Below, piece by piece: positions 1-7,581 of a DNA stretch of 34,101 nt. The stretch is from the NCBI GenBank assembly GCA_016795245.1, contig JAEUIA010000135.1, positions 1-34,101 of the forward strand. Reading direction: 5' to 3'. The notes beneath the pieces were generated by a model. The model worked only from the letters and a program-made list of their open reading frames with translations, had not been told where the DNA came from and did not search any database. This stretch comes from Planctomycetota bacterium. Lineage in GTDB: Bacteria > Planctomycetota > UBA1135 > GCA-002686595. Both the position numbers and the translations under genes were made by a program. Each line of letters opens with the position of its first letter. Positions within the stretch are counted from its first letter, which is position 1.

Positions 1-30
1 GTAGAGCCGCGCGCCGGCGCGCGGCTCTAC
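1..30. repeat. Perfect 30-base palindrome at the left end
   Basis: The first 15 bases (gtagagccgcgcgcc) are followed directly by their exact reverse complement, so the block can form a 15-bp stem or a cruciform. The 103-base terminal repeat starts inside its last three bases (28-30). At the right end the window stops three bases into what would be the same palindrome (…cgccggcgta). The palindrome is therefore probably the centre of a larger repeat element whose two arms are the two ends of this window. Confidence 0.85.
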
Positions 31-130
31 GCCGGCGAAGATGCACCACACGAGCCTGGCTCGGTACGGTCAAACTCGAACGAACGCCACCGCGCGAACA
101 GCGAACCTGGAGGTCAACCACGGGGTGGGG
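28..130 (+). repeat. Left terminal inverted repeat, 103 bases
   Basis: This block is the reverse complement of 33999-34101 with 96 of 103 positions identical by hand alignment. The outer 51 bases (28-78) match perfectly and all seven differences fall in the inner half, so conservation decays inward. Beyond 130, a stretch at about 141-175 resembles a single diverged unit of the ~33-base tandem repeat found at the other end. No open frame here looks like a real protein. It could be an intergenic repeat family, an assembly break at a multicopy repeat, or a true large inverted repeat. Confidence 0.85.
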
Positions 131-375
131 TCGAGCGGGCGAGGTTCGGCGTCGGTCGCGCAGCGTCGAAGGGCGCAGATGCAGTCGTGCCTTGCCTGCA
201 ATGGGTCATTGGATGTGACGACCGCCAAGGTGCGCGTCAGCCACGCTTCGCCACCGACACATCGAGTCGCGTCCCGCGCACGATTCCCGGCGCAACCTTC
301 CGCCACCGCCACTCTGCCTGACGCCTCGTTACCTGACCCCGGCGTTCCGCTCCTCGAAGACACTCTTTTCCTGAA
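131..375. other. Non-coding stretch, no recognisable gene
   Basis: Open frames exist on both strands, but their translations are arginine/alanine-rich, resemble nothing recognisable, and are the kind produced by chance in GC-rich DNA. A segment near 141-175 (gaggttcggcgtcggtcg...) resembles the tandem repeat unit at 33858-33991 read on the opposite strand. Apart from that nothing is visible. The next real gene ends at 589 on the minus strand. Confidence 0.6.
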
Positions 376-435
376 GTCCTGGTTGGCCTCGTGCGGTACT
401 CCGCGCGAGGTCAACCAGGACTCCGCGCTGCGGAG
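376..435. repeat. Strong intergenic hairpin pair (REP-like)
   Basis: Bases 376-396 pair with 401-421 in a 21-bp stem with only two G·T wobbles, closed by the four-base loop tact. A second hairpin follows: 421-426 (ctccgc) pairs with 430-435 (gcggag) across a three-base loop. The nonamer actccgcgc occurs twice, at 398 and 420. The structure lies 3' of the molybdenum-enzyme operon, which ends at 589 on the minus strand, but about 170 bases away and without a T-tract. A REP/BIME-type repeat or transcript-end stabiliser fits better than a classical terminator. Confidence 0.7.
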
Positions 436-588
436 CACGCGTCGAATGCCGTTGCTTCCCAGTTTGCCGCGCGCGCTTCATCTCCCACGCGCATCGCAAA
501 AACACGTGGCTCCCGCCGCTCATCCACTTCACACGCCACGCAGTCTCGATCCAGCGCGCGCTCTCGCTCTACCGCTCAAACCTTCAGC

Positions 589-1608
589 TCAGATGTGATG
601 CACAGGCCCGCTGCACTCTGCCGCCGCGATCAAGGTGCGCCTCACATAGACAGTCACCATCTCCCGGCGCCAATCGTGATCACCAGGGATGTTCGGCATC
701 GGGTGACACTGCTTGTGCGCCAGTTCCGCGAGCGTCTCCACGGCCGCAGCGAACGCGCTCGAACCGAGCTTCGTTCCTTCCAACGTCTCCCGCGCCCGCT
801 TGATGCGCAGCGGACGCGCCTGCAGCGCCGTGATCACCAGATCCGCATCGGTGACCACATCCTTGGAATCACAGTCGATGCGCACAGCCACACCCAGCAG
901 CGGGAAATCGATCGATCCGCGCTCGCGCAGCTTCCCGTAAGCACCACGATGATTCTTCGCCGCCGGAGGAACCTGGATGGCGACCAGGATCTCGCCCGGC
1001 TCGACGCGCTTGTTGACGATGCCGTCGGCAATCCAGAAATCATCGATCGGCACCGTGCGCTTGCCTTGCGGTCCTTCGAACACCAACACAGCACCCAGCG
1101 TCATCAACGCCGGCGCCGAATCGTTGCTGGCGGCGGCGACGCACTTCGATCCGCCTTCGACGACGTGACACTTGCCCCCGTCCTTCTTGAGGCAGAAGCC
1201 CAGCGCCTGGCGCCAGAAGTAGGTCTGGTTGTACCACTGGCAGCGCGTGTCGAGCAGCACGTTGCCGCCCAAGGTGCCCATCGTGCGCAACTGCGGACCG
1301 GCGACGAGTCCGGCCGCCTGCGCGAGCACGGGTGCGCGCTCGCGCAGCAGCTCGCTCGCGGCGACGTCTGCGAGCGTCGTCATCGCGCCGATCGAGATCC
1401 AGTCCTTCTCGATCTGCTGGATGCCGCGCAATGCGTCGACCTGGGCGAGCGAGACGACGAGAGGCGGCGTGAAGAGCTCGTGCTTCATGTTCGGCACGAG
1501 ATCCGTTCCGCCCGCCACGATCATGGCGCCTTCGACCGAAGCCAGAAGCTGCAGCGCTTCGCGCACCGTCTTAGGCGTCGCCAGCTCGAACTGCGGGAGG
1601 CGCAACAT
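589..1608 (-). CDS. FAD-binding subunit of a molybdenum hydroxylase (4-hydroxybenzoyl-CoA reductase beta-like)
   Basis: A 339-residue subunit of the xanthine dehydrogenase family. It binds FAD and passes electrons between the iron-sulfur and molybdenum subunits. The FAD-site motif AGGTDL is at 32-37 and TLGGN at 112-116. Between them and the next conserved block is an insertion with four cysteines (C123, C139, C147, C156). In 4-hydroxybenzoyl-CoA reductase the corresponding loop of the beta subunit holds an extra [4Fe-4S] cluster, so this is most likely that branch rather than CO dehydrogenase CoxM or ordinary xanthine dehydrogenase. The start ATG overlaps the stop of the upstream Mo-subunit gene by one base (TGATG), which implies coupled translation. 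Substrate is unknown: no CoA ligase or aromatic pathway gene lies nearby. Confidence 0.88.
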   Translation of the reverse strand: MLRLPQFELATPKTVREALQLLASVEGAMIVAGGTDLVPNMKHELFTPPLVVSLAQVDALRGIQQIEKDWISIGAMTTLADVAASELLRERAPVLAQAAGLVAGPQLRTMGTLGGNVLLDTRCQWYNQTYFWRQALGFCLKKDGGKCHVVEGGSKCVAAASNDSAPALMTLGAVLVFEGPQGKRTVPIDDFWIADGIVNKRVEPGEILVAIQVPPAAKNHRGAYGKLRERGSIDFPLLGVAVRIDCDSKDVVTDADLVITALQARPLRIKRARETLEGTKLGSSAFAAAVETLAELAHKQCHPMPNIPGDHDWRREMVTVYVRRTLIAAAECSGPVHHI

Positions 1609-3998
1609 CAGGCGCGCCCCTTGGCAGTGGTCTTGGCGACGCTCGCCGACTTCTGTTCGCGCAGCGCCGCTAGCACGCGTGCCGGCGTGAACGGCAAATG
1701 TTTCAAACGCACGCCGACCGCGTCGAACACCGCATTGCTGATCGCGGGCAACACGGGATGCAACGGCCCTTCGCCCGCTTCCTTGGCGCCGTACGGGCCT
1801 TCGGGGTCGAGGCTCTCGACGATCAACGCGGCAAACTCCGGCGCATCGACCGAGGTCGGGATGCGGTAGTCGAGCAACGACGGCCCCTGGTGCAGACCGA
1901 AACGGTTGATGTCGTGGTGTTCGAGCAGCGCTTCGGCCGCGCCCATGTACGCCGAGCCTTCCATCTGACCCGCGACGAGCATCGGGTTGAGCGCGCGTCC
2001 GCAGTCGTGCGCGACCCAGACCTTGTCGATCGTGATGCGGCCGGTCTCGGTGTCGACGTCGACTTCGACGACGTGGGCGGTGAACGAATAGGCCGGCGAA
2101 GCGCCGATCGTGCCGCCGCGGTAGTCGCCGCCGAGCGTGGGCGTGTTGTACGAGCCGGTCGAGCCGAGCGTGTCGTGCTTCTCTTCGGCGATGTGGAAGG
2201 CTTCGACGGAGCTCATGGACTTCGCGACGTCCTCGACATCGATGACGGTGCCCTCGATCATGCGCACCCGTCGCGTGTCGATGCCCCAGTGTTCGGCGAC
2301 GGCCGCAGTGATGAGCGCGCGCAGCTTGCGCGCCGCGTCGATCGTGGCGTTGCCGACCATGAACGTGACGCGCGAGCTGTAGGCTCCCAGGTCGACGGGG
2401 CACAAGTCCGTGTCGGCCGCGACGACGCGCACGTTCTCGACCGGGATGCCCAATTCCTCGGCGACGATGTAGCACACGACCGAGTTCGAACCCTGGCCGA
2501 TGTCGTTGCCGCCGGTGAACACCGTCACGAGGCCCGAACGATCGACTTTCAGTTGGATGCCGGCCTGCGGCATCTTGTTCGGATACACAGGGTAGTTGGT
2601 GCCCGAGATGTACATCGATCCCGCGACGCCGAGTCCGCGTCCGTGGGGGAGCTTCCCGCGCCGCGCGCGCCAGCCGCTCGCGCGCTCGACTTCGTCGAGA
2701 CAGCGCATGAAACCGTTGCTGGTGATGCGCTGGCCGTTGACGGTCTGTGTGTGCTCGCCCTGGAAGTTCTTGCGGCGGATCTCGATCGGATCCATCCCGA
2801 GCTTCTCGGCGATCTGGTCGAGCTGCACTTCGAACGCGAAGCGCGGCTGCACCGAACCGTGACCGCGCTTCGGGCCGCAGGGCGGTTTGTTGGTGAAGAC
2901 GCGCGTCGAGTCGAAGCGGTAGCTCGGAAAATCGTACGGCCCCGTGAGCAGTTGCCCCGCGTAGTAGGTCGTGACGAGACCGAAGGAGCTGTACGACCCG
3001 CCGTCGATCAGGATCTTGGCGTCGACGCCCGTCACGCGGCCGTCCTTCGTCGCGCTGGTCTTGTAGTGCAGCTGCATCGGGTGGCGGCCGCGGTGCGCGT
3101 AGAAGACTTCTTCGCGCGTCCACAGCATCTTGATCGGCCGACGCGTGATCATGGCGAGTTTCGCGACGCAGAACTCGAGGCTGAACGGGTCCGACTTGCC
3201 GCCAAACGCGCCGCCCAGGCACGGCTGCACGACGCGGATCCTCGCCGGCTGGAGTTCGAGCACGCGCGCGAGTGCGCGGTGGACGTAGTGCGTGATCTGC
3301 GTCGAACTCCACACGGTCAAGACGCCGTCGGCCGAGTACTGCGCAACGGCGCAGTGCGGTTCGATGGGCGTGTGCGTCGTGCCGTGGAACGAGTAATCGT
3401 CCTCGACCACGAGATCCGCCGTCTTGGCCGCCGCTTCGACGTCGCCGAAGCTGAGTTCGACGTGTTTGCTGATGTTGCCCTTGTTGTGCTTCTTGTCCTC
3501 GTGGATCGAAGGCTCGTGGCGCACGAGTGCTTCCTTGGGGTCGAAGTACGCATGCAGCACTTCGTATTCGACCTCGATCAGCTTGAGCGCTGCGTTGGCG
3601 GTGTCCTCGTCGATCGCCGCGACGGCCGCGACCTCATCGCCGATGAAGCGCACTTTCTCGAGCGCCAAGGCGTTCTCGTCCGGCGTCCACGGGATGACGC
3701 CGTACTTGATCGGCATGTCCTGTCCGGTGATGACCGCGTGCACGCCCGGCAGCGCCAGCGCTCGCGTCGCGTCGATCTTCTTGATCAGCGCGTGCGCATG
3801 CGGCGAGCGCAAGGTCTTCGCGTGCAACATGCCCGGCAGCACGATGTCGTCGGCGTACACCGCGGCTCCCGTCGCCTTGGCGAGCCCGTCGACCTTGCGG
3901 TGCGGCTTGCCGACGACTTGGAACGCCTGGTTGTCCTTGGCTCCCGGTTGCGCGTCACCCCAGGGTGCGCCCGGTCCGTGTTGGTCGCGCGCGCCCAC
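1608..3998 (-). CDS. Molybdopterin-binding catalytic subunit (4-hydroxybenzoyl-CoA reductase alpha / xanthine dehydrogenase family)
   Basis: A 796-residue large subunit holding the Mo cofactor. It starts with the typical GKPHRKVDGLAKATG...YADDI segment. The cofactor-contact motifs are visible: PCLGGAFGGKSD at 259-270, RGHGSVQPRFAFE at 378-390, FTGGNDIGQGS at 494-504, and GAKEAGEGP at 737-745, in which E743 matches the family's catalytic glutamate. The length is normal for the family. The start is a GTG (3996-3998) overlapping the TAG stop of the upstream [2Fe-2S] gene by one base, and no ATG lies upstream of the first conserved motif. Together with its neighbours it forms a complete three-subunit cytoplasmic hydroxylase or reductase. 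No MoCo-insertion (XdhC/CoxF-like) gene is present in the window. Confidence 0.92.
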   Translation of the reverse strand: MGARDQHGPGAPWGDAQPGAKDNQAFQVVGKPHRKVDGLAKATGAAVYADDIVLPGMLHAKTLRSPHAHALIKKIDATRALALPGVHAVITGQDMPIKYGVIPWTPDENALALEKVRFIGDEVAAVAAIDEDTANAALKLIEVEYEVLHAYFDPKEALVRHEPSIHEDKKHNKGNISKHVELSFGDVEAAAKTADLVVEDDYSFHGTTHTPIEPHCAVAQYSADGVLTVWSSTQITHYVHRALARVLELQPARIRVVQPCLGGAFGGKSDPFSLEFCVAKLAMITRRPIKMLWTREEVFYAHRGRHPMQLHYKTSATKDGRVTGVDAKILIDGGSYSSFGLVTTYYAGQLLTGPYDFPSYRFDSTRVFTNKPPCGPKRGHGSVQPRFAFEVQLDQIAEKLGMDPIEIRRKNFQGEHTQTVNGQRITSNGFMRCLDEVERASGWRARRGKLPHGRGLGVAGSMYISGTNYPVYPNKMPQAGIQLKVDRSGLVTVFTGGNDIGQGSNSVVCYIVAEELGIPVENVRVVAADTDLCPVDLGAYSSRVTFMVGNATIDAARKLRALITAAVAEHWGIDTRRVRMIEGTVIDVEDVAKSMSSVEAFHIAEEKHDTLGSTGSYNTPTLGGDYRGGTIGASPAYSFTAHVVEVDVDTETGRITIDKVWVAHDCGRALNPMLVAGQMEGSAYMGAAEALLEHHDINRFGLHQGPSLLDYRIPTSVDAPEFAALIVESLDPEGPYGAKEAGEGPLHPVLPAISNAVFDAVGVRLKHLPFTPARVLAALREQKSASVAKTTAKGRA

Positions 3999-4600
3999 TA
4001 CTCGCGTCCCTCTTGCTTGCGCCGCTCAGCGAGGTGCGCCGCCGCGCGCTTCGCCGCTGCTTGCGCCTCGCTCGGATCCATGCGCTGCGCTTCCCACGAT
4101 CTGGGCGCCGGGGCGACACCGATCGATTCAGCGACGGCGAGTTCGACCGCTTCGAAAATCTGCGTGTACCCGGTGCAGCGGCACAGATTGCCGGAGAGCG
4201 CCTCGCGGATTTCGGCGCGCGTCGGACACGGGTTCTTGTTCAACAGCGCGCGCGCCGAGAGCATCATCCCCGGCTGACAGAATCCGCACTGCAATGCGCC
4301 GCAGCGATCGAACGCCGCCTGCACCGGGTCGGGCCCGTCGCCGCCGCTCTTCACGTGCAGCGGCATCAAGCCTTCGATGGTCGTGACCTCGCGCTCCTCG
4401 ACCGCCCCGGCGAGAGTCAGACACGCGAGCACCGGCCGGCCGTCGACGAGCACCGTGCACGCGCCGCAATCGCCCTTGTCGCAACCCTGCTTCGACCCGG
4501 TCAGCCCGAGCTTGTAGCGCAGGACCTCCAACAGCGTCCAATGCGACGGCGCCGCCGCCTGGACGGTGTCGCCGTTGACCTTCAACGAGAGTGTGCGCAT
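3998..4600 (-). CDS. [2Fe-2S] subunit of the molybdenum hydroxylase
   Basis: A 200-residue small subunit. The plant-type ferredoxin cluster is bound by C40, C45, C48 and C60 (GCDKGDCGAC...C), and the C-terminal helical cluster by C105/C108 (QCGFCQPG) and C140/C142 (LCRCTGY). It moves electrons to or from the FAD subunit. The start MRTLSLKVNG was chosen because it begins the conserved fold; an upstream in-frame extension to 4798 is low-complexity and unsupported. No clear Shine-Dalgarno is seen before this ATG. The C-terminus carries about 40 extra alanine- and charge-rich residues beyond the usual end. It is the first gene of the operon, with the order small-large-medium on the minus strand. 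Confidence 0.92.
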   Translation of the reverse strand: MRTLSLKVNGDTVQAAAPSHWTLLEVLRYKLGLTGSKQGCDKGDCGACTVLVDGRPVLACLTLAGAVEEREVTTIEGLMPLHVKSGGDGPDPVQAAFDRCGALQCGFCQPGMMLSARALLNKNPCPTRAEIREALSGNLCRCTGYTQIFEAVELAVAESIGVAPAPRSWEAQRMDPSEAQAAAKRAAAHLAERRKQEGRE

Positions 4601-4654
4601 CGCGCCGATTGTCGCCGCGCGAGGGGGAGGGGACAAGGACGGGAGCGCTGGAGG

Positions 4655-4717
4655 GCCGAAATCCGACCCGTTGGCGCTGCGGTAGCGGGACCTGGGGGCG
4701 GCCGCGCCGAAATCCGA
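4655..4717. promoter_or_regulatory. Two 12-base direct repeats in a divergent intergenic region
   Basis: The sequence gccgaaatccga occurs at 4655-4666 and again at 4706-4717, 51 bases apart (about five helical turns). They lie between the divergently transcribed molybdenum-enzyme operon (start 4600) and the nuclease gene (start 4858). This is a plausible pair of operator half-sites, but no regulator gene is adjacent and no promoter was recognised. Confidence 0.35.
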
Positions 4718-4857
4718 ATGATCGTTGCGAACTCGAGTCGCTGTCGAGCGTCGAGTGTGGGGGAGATCGGTGCCGGCGCGCCCCACGACACCTGACAAAA
4801 CCTGCGAGGGCGGGAGACACGTCTCGCCTCCATTTGAGGCTGGCCACCGGTGGAACG

Positions 4858-5907
4858 ATGACGAGGAATCAGGAGTGCTCGACAGCTGTCCCGCAGGGCT
4901 ACGAGGCCTTCCTGCGGGAGGTCAAAGAGCGCATGTCCGAGGCCCAGGTGCGCGCCGCAAGAGCCGTGGGTAGCGAGCTCGTCAGGCTGTACTGGCGCCT
5001 GGGCAAGGAAATCCTGAAGCGCCAGGAGTCGCAGGGGTGGGGCTCTCAAGTCATCGAGCGCCTGGCGCTCGACCTGCGTGCAGCCTTCCCGGGTACCCAG
5101 GGTCTGTCCTCTCGTAACTTGCGCTCCATGAGAGACTTAGCGCGGGAATTCCCGGACTCTCCAATTTGGCAACAGCTGTTGCCAAATTGCCCGTGGGGGC
5201 ACGTTTTGGTCGTCATGAATCAGGTCAAGGACCCGGAAGCGCGCCGCTGGTACCTGGAGCGGTTGATTCAGCGGGGTTGGAGCCGAAACGTACTCTCGCT
5301 ACAGATCGAGTCCAGGCTGTTCGAGCGCGAAGGACACGCCATCACGAACTTCGAGAGTGTTTTGTCGAAGCAGCAGTCGGATCTCACGCGCGAGATCCTG
5401 CGTGATCCCTACGCGTTCGAATTCCTTGGACTCGGCGACGCGGCGGATGAACGTGCGGTCGAGACGGCGCTCGTCGAACGCATGCGCCGGTTCCTTCTCG
5501 AACTGGGTCAGGGGTTCGCCTTCGTGGGCAGTCAGGTTCACCTCGACGTGGGCGGCGAGAGCTTCTACCTCGACCTGCTCTTCTATCACTTGAAACTGCG
5601 TTGCTATGTGGTCGTCGAACTGAAATCCGGTGCGTTCAAACCCGAGCACGCGGGCAAGCTCAACTTCTACCTCGCCGTCGTGGACGATCGCATGCGCCAC
5701 GCGAGCGACCAGCCTAGCATCGGCCTCATTCTATGCCGTGAGCGCAACCGCGTCGTCGCCGAATACGCACTGCGTGTCGCGACGAATCCGATCGGTGTTT
5801 CGCAGTATGCATTGACCCGATCGTTGCCGAAGGAGCTGTCGTGCAGTCTCCCTCCGACGGAAGCATTGGAGGCGCAACTGGCTGGCGGCAGCTGTGATGC
5901 AGACTGA
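4858..5907 (+). CDS. PDDEXK nuclease-domain protein, DUF1016/YhcG family
   Basis: A 349-residue protein. Residues about 12-150 are the helical DUF1016 N-terminal domain (LVRLYWRLGKEIL, LSSRNLRSMRDLAREFPD, PWGH, WSRNVLSLQIESRLFEREG). The C-terminal half is a PDDEXK nuclease fold with D239 (FYLDLLFYH), E254 and K256 (VVVELKSGAFKPEHAGKLNFYL). Family members are often found near restriction or defence genes; this copy stands alone. The start ATG 4858 is preferred because the conserved domain begins soon after; an upstream extension to 4591 is arginine-rich and overlaps the divergent gene. Base composition is visibly less cgcg-rich than the flanks, suggesting transfer. Residues 104-112 (QQLLPNCPW) deviate from the usual QQ-x-VA-x-LPW-like segment (see findings). 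Confidence 0.85.
   Translation: MTRNQECSTAVPQGYEAFLREVKERMSEAQVRAARAVGSELVRLYWRLGKEILKRQESQGWGSQVIERLALDLRAAFPGTQGLSSRNLRSMRDLAREFPDSPIWQQLLPNCPWGHVLVVMNQVKDPEARRWYLERLIQRGWSRNVLSLQIESRLFEREGHAITNFESVLSKQQSDLTREILRDPYAFEFLGLGDAADERAVETALVERMRRFLLELGQGFAFVGSQVHLDVGGESFYLDLLFYHLKLRCYVVVELKSGAFKPEHAGKLNFYLAVVDDRMRHASDQPSIGLILCRERNRVVAEYALRVATNPIGVSQYALTRSLPKELSCSLPPTEALEAQLAGGSCDAD
5162..5189. repeat. Perfect 28-base palindrome inside the nuclease gene
   Basis: The 14 bases caatttggcaacag are followed directly by ctgttgccaaattg, their exact reverse complement. The block is AT-richer than the surroundings and lies in frame in the DUF1016 gene, encoding I-W-Q-Q-L-L-P-N-C. It could form a cruciform or mRNA hairpin. 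A palindrome this long is not expected by chance in coding sequence. Confidence 0.9.
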
Positions 5908-6260
5908 CAGAACACGAGCTTGATGCGGGATTCTGGCGCGAACCATTCATGCACCGCGTCGTAGCATCGCTTGACCCGCAAGTCGCTGCCTCGATTTCGA
6001 CCGGAAGCGATCTGTCAGGTCAGTCGGGATTGAAGTCCATCCCGCACAACTGCGGGGCGAGCGCTTCTGCGTCCGCAGAAGCGGACTCATGAACAGGTCG
6101 GGCTAGCTGCGCTTCACTCTCGCATGCCCGGACCGCGTGATGCTGGCGCTCAGCGAATCGCGAACAGAACTCCGGTTTCCGAGGTGCCGACGATGAGGTG
6201 TATCGACGCGTGAGTCCTGGCCGTGGAATGCGCCCATCGCGGTCGCTTCTCCCGACGCGG
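5908..6260. other. Convergent intergenic region of 353 bases
   Basis: This lies between the 3' ends of the nuclease gene and the minus-strand lipoprotein gene. It holds one clear hairpin (6062-6083, listed separately). On the minus strand at about 6155-6210 a short open segment ends in IHLIVGTSETGVLFAIR then a stop. That reads like the tail of a propeller-type protein but has no intact gene in front of it, so it may be a decayed remnant or chance. Nothing else was recognised. Confidence 0.5.
6062..6083. terminator. Hairpin between convergent genes, possible bidirectional terminator
   Basis: cgcttctgc (6062-6070) pairs perfectly with gcagaagcg (6075-6083) across the four-base loop gtcc. It sits between two converging genes. 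There is no T-tract on either side, so intrinsic termination is doubtful; transcript-end protection is equally possible. Confidence 0.35.
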
Positions 6261-7433
6261 CTAGCGCTCCAACCCGAGCTTCTTGCCCTCGACCTTGAGG
6301 TCCCGCCATGGATCGAAGCTTGGGTCGTTGCTCAACACGTAGCTGCCGTCGTTCAAGCGCCACGCGTGGTCGTAGTTGTGCGAGAGCGCGACCGTGCCGC
6401 CCGGGGCTGCGGTGTCGCGCCAGGTCTGCACGCCGCGCAAGGCATCGGCGAAATCTTTCGCGCGGCGATCGGCGCTGATCGAGTACGACTCCCACGCGGC
6501 GCTGCGGATCGCGGCGATCTCCGCGCTGGATTTCGCGATGATCGCGGCGCGCTTGCGGCCTTCTTCGAGCGCGACGCGGCCGATCGCGACGTTGTGACCC
6601 TGGATGCGCCGCTCCCAATTCGGATCCACTTGGATCGAAGTTCGGATCGCCTCGTACAGGGCCGCATCGTGCGCCTTCGCGGGGGCACTCGTCGCGTAGG
6701 CCGGGAAGGTGCTGCCCGTGATCGCGTCCATCACTCCCATGCCGGAGTTGTTGCGCAACAGCGAGAACACCGCCACCACAAGGATCGTGCCGACCTTCTC
6801 CTGGCCGGCTTCGGTGAACGTGGCGCGAATCTCGGCGGCCTCGACCCACGTGCGCGCTTCGCCCATCGGCATCGGCGTCGAGGTCTCGTACTGCGCAAAC
6901 TGCTTGCGCAGATCCTCGCGCGGTTGGAAGTGCTTGATGCGCGCGCCGGGCTTCACGCGGTGCACCAGCGCTTCGAGGTAGCTCTTGACGTTGGTCCACG
7001 GTTGCAGCGCGCAGCCCGGCGTCGATACGCCTGCGCCGTAGTTGTTCCACTCCCATTTCTCCTGCGGCAGGATCGAGATCTGGGTCGCGCCGTCCGGTGA
7101 TCGGGCGTTCCAACGGAACGCGTATCCGTTCGTGCAGGTGAACTCCGCGCCCCAAAAGACACCGCCTTCCGCGCTCCAGCCGTGCGGCAGGAACAGGGTC
7201 GCCGCCGCCAGCGGCTTTTCGAATCCGGTCGCGTCGACGATCACCGCCGGCTCCATCCGCACTGTCCGCGTTCCGGATCCAGACGCGACACCAGATGCAG
7301 GTGTCTCTGCGGGCTTCTCCACCGCCGGCCTGTCCACGACGGGCTTTTGTGCGGCTGGATCCTCGACAGCGACAGTCGTCGGCGAACAGGCGGAACCCAG
7401 CAGGCAGAACGCGAACAGCACGAGGAACGACAC
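6261..7433 (-). CDS. Lipoprotein of unknown function
   Basis: A 390-residue predicted exported lipoprotein. It begins with a hydrophobic signal segment ending in a lipobox LGSAC, followed by a proline/valine-rich linker. The GTG at 7431-7433 was chosen as start because a perfect AGGAGG lies seven bases upstream (7441-7446), whereas a GTG 33 bases further upstream has no ribosome site. The globular part (FLPHGWSAEGGVFWGAEFTCTNGYAFRWNARSPDG...) and an alanine/arginine-rich helical region (about 270-340) match no family I can name. Residues near the C-terminus (LSHNYDHAWRLNDGSYVLSNDPSFDP) look like a conserved recognition surface. It is the downstream gene of a minus-strand run, 148 bases behind the arylsulfotransferase-like gene's stop on the other side of its leader, and probably has its own promoter. 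Confidence 0.7.
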   Translation of the reverse strand: MSFLVLFAFCLLGSACSPTTVAVEDPAAQKPVVDRPAVEKPAETPASGVASGSGTRTVRMEPAVIVDATGFEKPLAAATLFLPHGWSAEGGVFWGAEFTCTNGYAFRWNARSPDGATQISILPQEKWEWNNYGAGVSTPGCALQPWTNVKSYLEALVHRVKPGARIKHFQPREDLRKQFAQYETSTPMPMGEARTWVEAAEIRATFTEAGQEKVGTILVVAVFSLLRNNSGMGVMDAITGSTFPAYATSAPAKAHDAALYEAIRTSIQVDPNWERRIQGHNVAIGRVALEEGRKRAAIIAKSSAEIAAIRSAAWESYSISADRRAKDFADALRGVQTWRDTAAPGGTVALSHNYDHAWRLNDGSYVLSNDPSFDPWRDLKVEGKKLGLER

Positions 7434-7581
7434 GGCGAAACCTCCTGGCCTAGATGCCCAAGTCACTTGGACCTCGGCCGAGTATCGCCGCGCGCGTTCC
7501 GCGCCACAAGCTCCGACGCGCGGATGGCGCCTCGTCGCTCGTGCGAGTTGGATCCGTCGCCGCCGGCGCGCGAAAAGGACG

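Noticed and set aside
41..598. Protein-coding gene at the left end
   Set aside because: The frame runs through the terminal repeat and the 376-435 hairpin, is composed of Arg/Ala/Ser/Pro-rich sequence, and overlaps an equally open frame on the other strand. No family resemblance.
589..1608. CO dehydrogenase medium subunit (CoxM)
   Set aside because: The four-cysteine loop between TLGGN and the next block is not a CoxM feature, and the large subunit lacks an obvious CoxL-type active-site loop; 4-hydroxybenzoyl-CoA-reductase-like is the better fit.
1698..4277. Very long open frame on the plus strand opposite the molybdenum-enzyme genes
   Set aside because: It is an Arg/Val/Asp-rich mirror of the well-supported minus-strand subunits, caused by high third-position GC, and has no recognisable motif.
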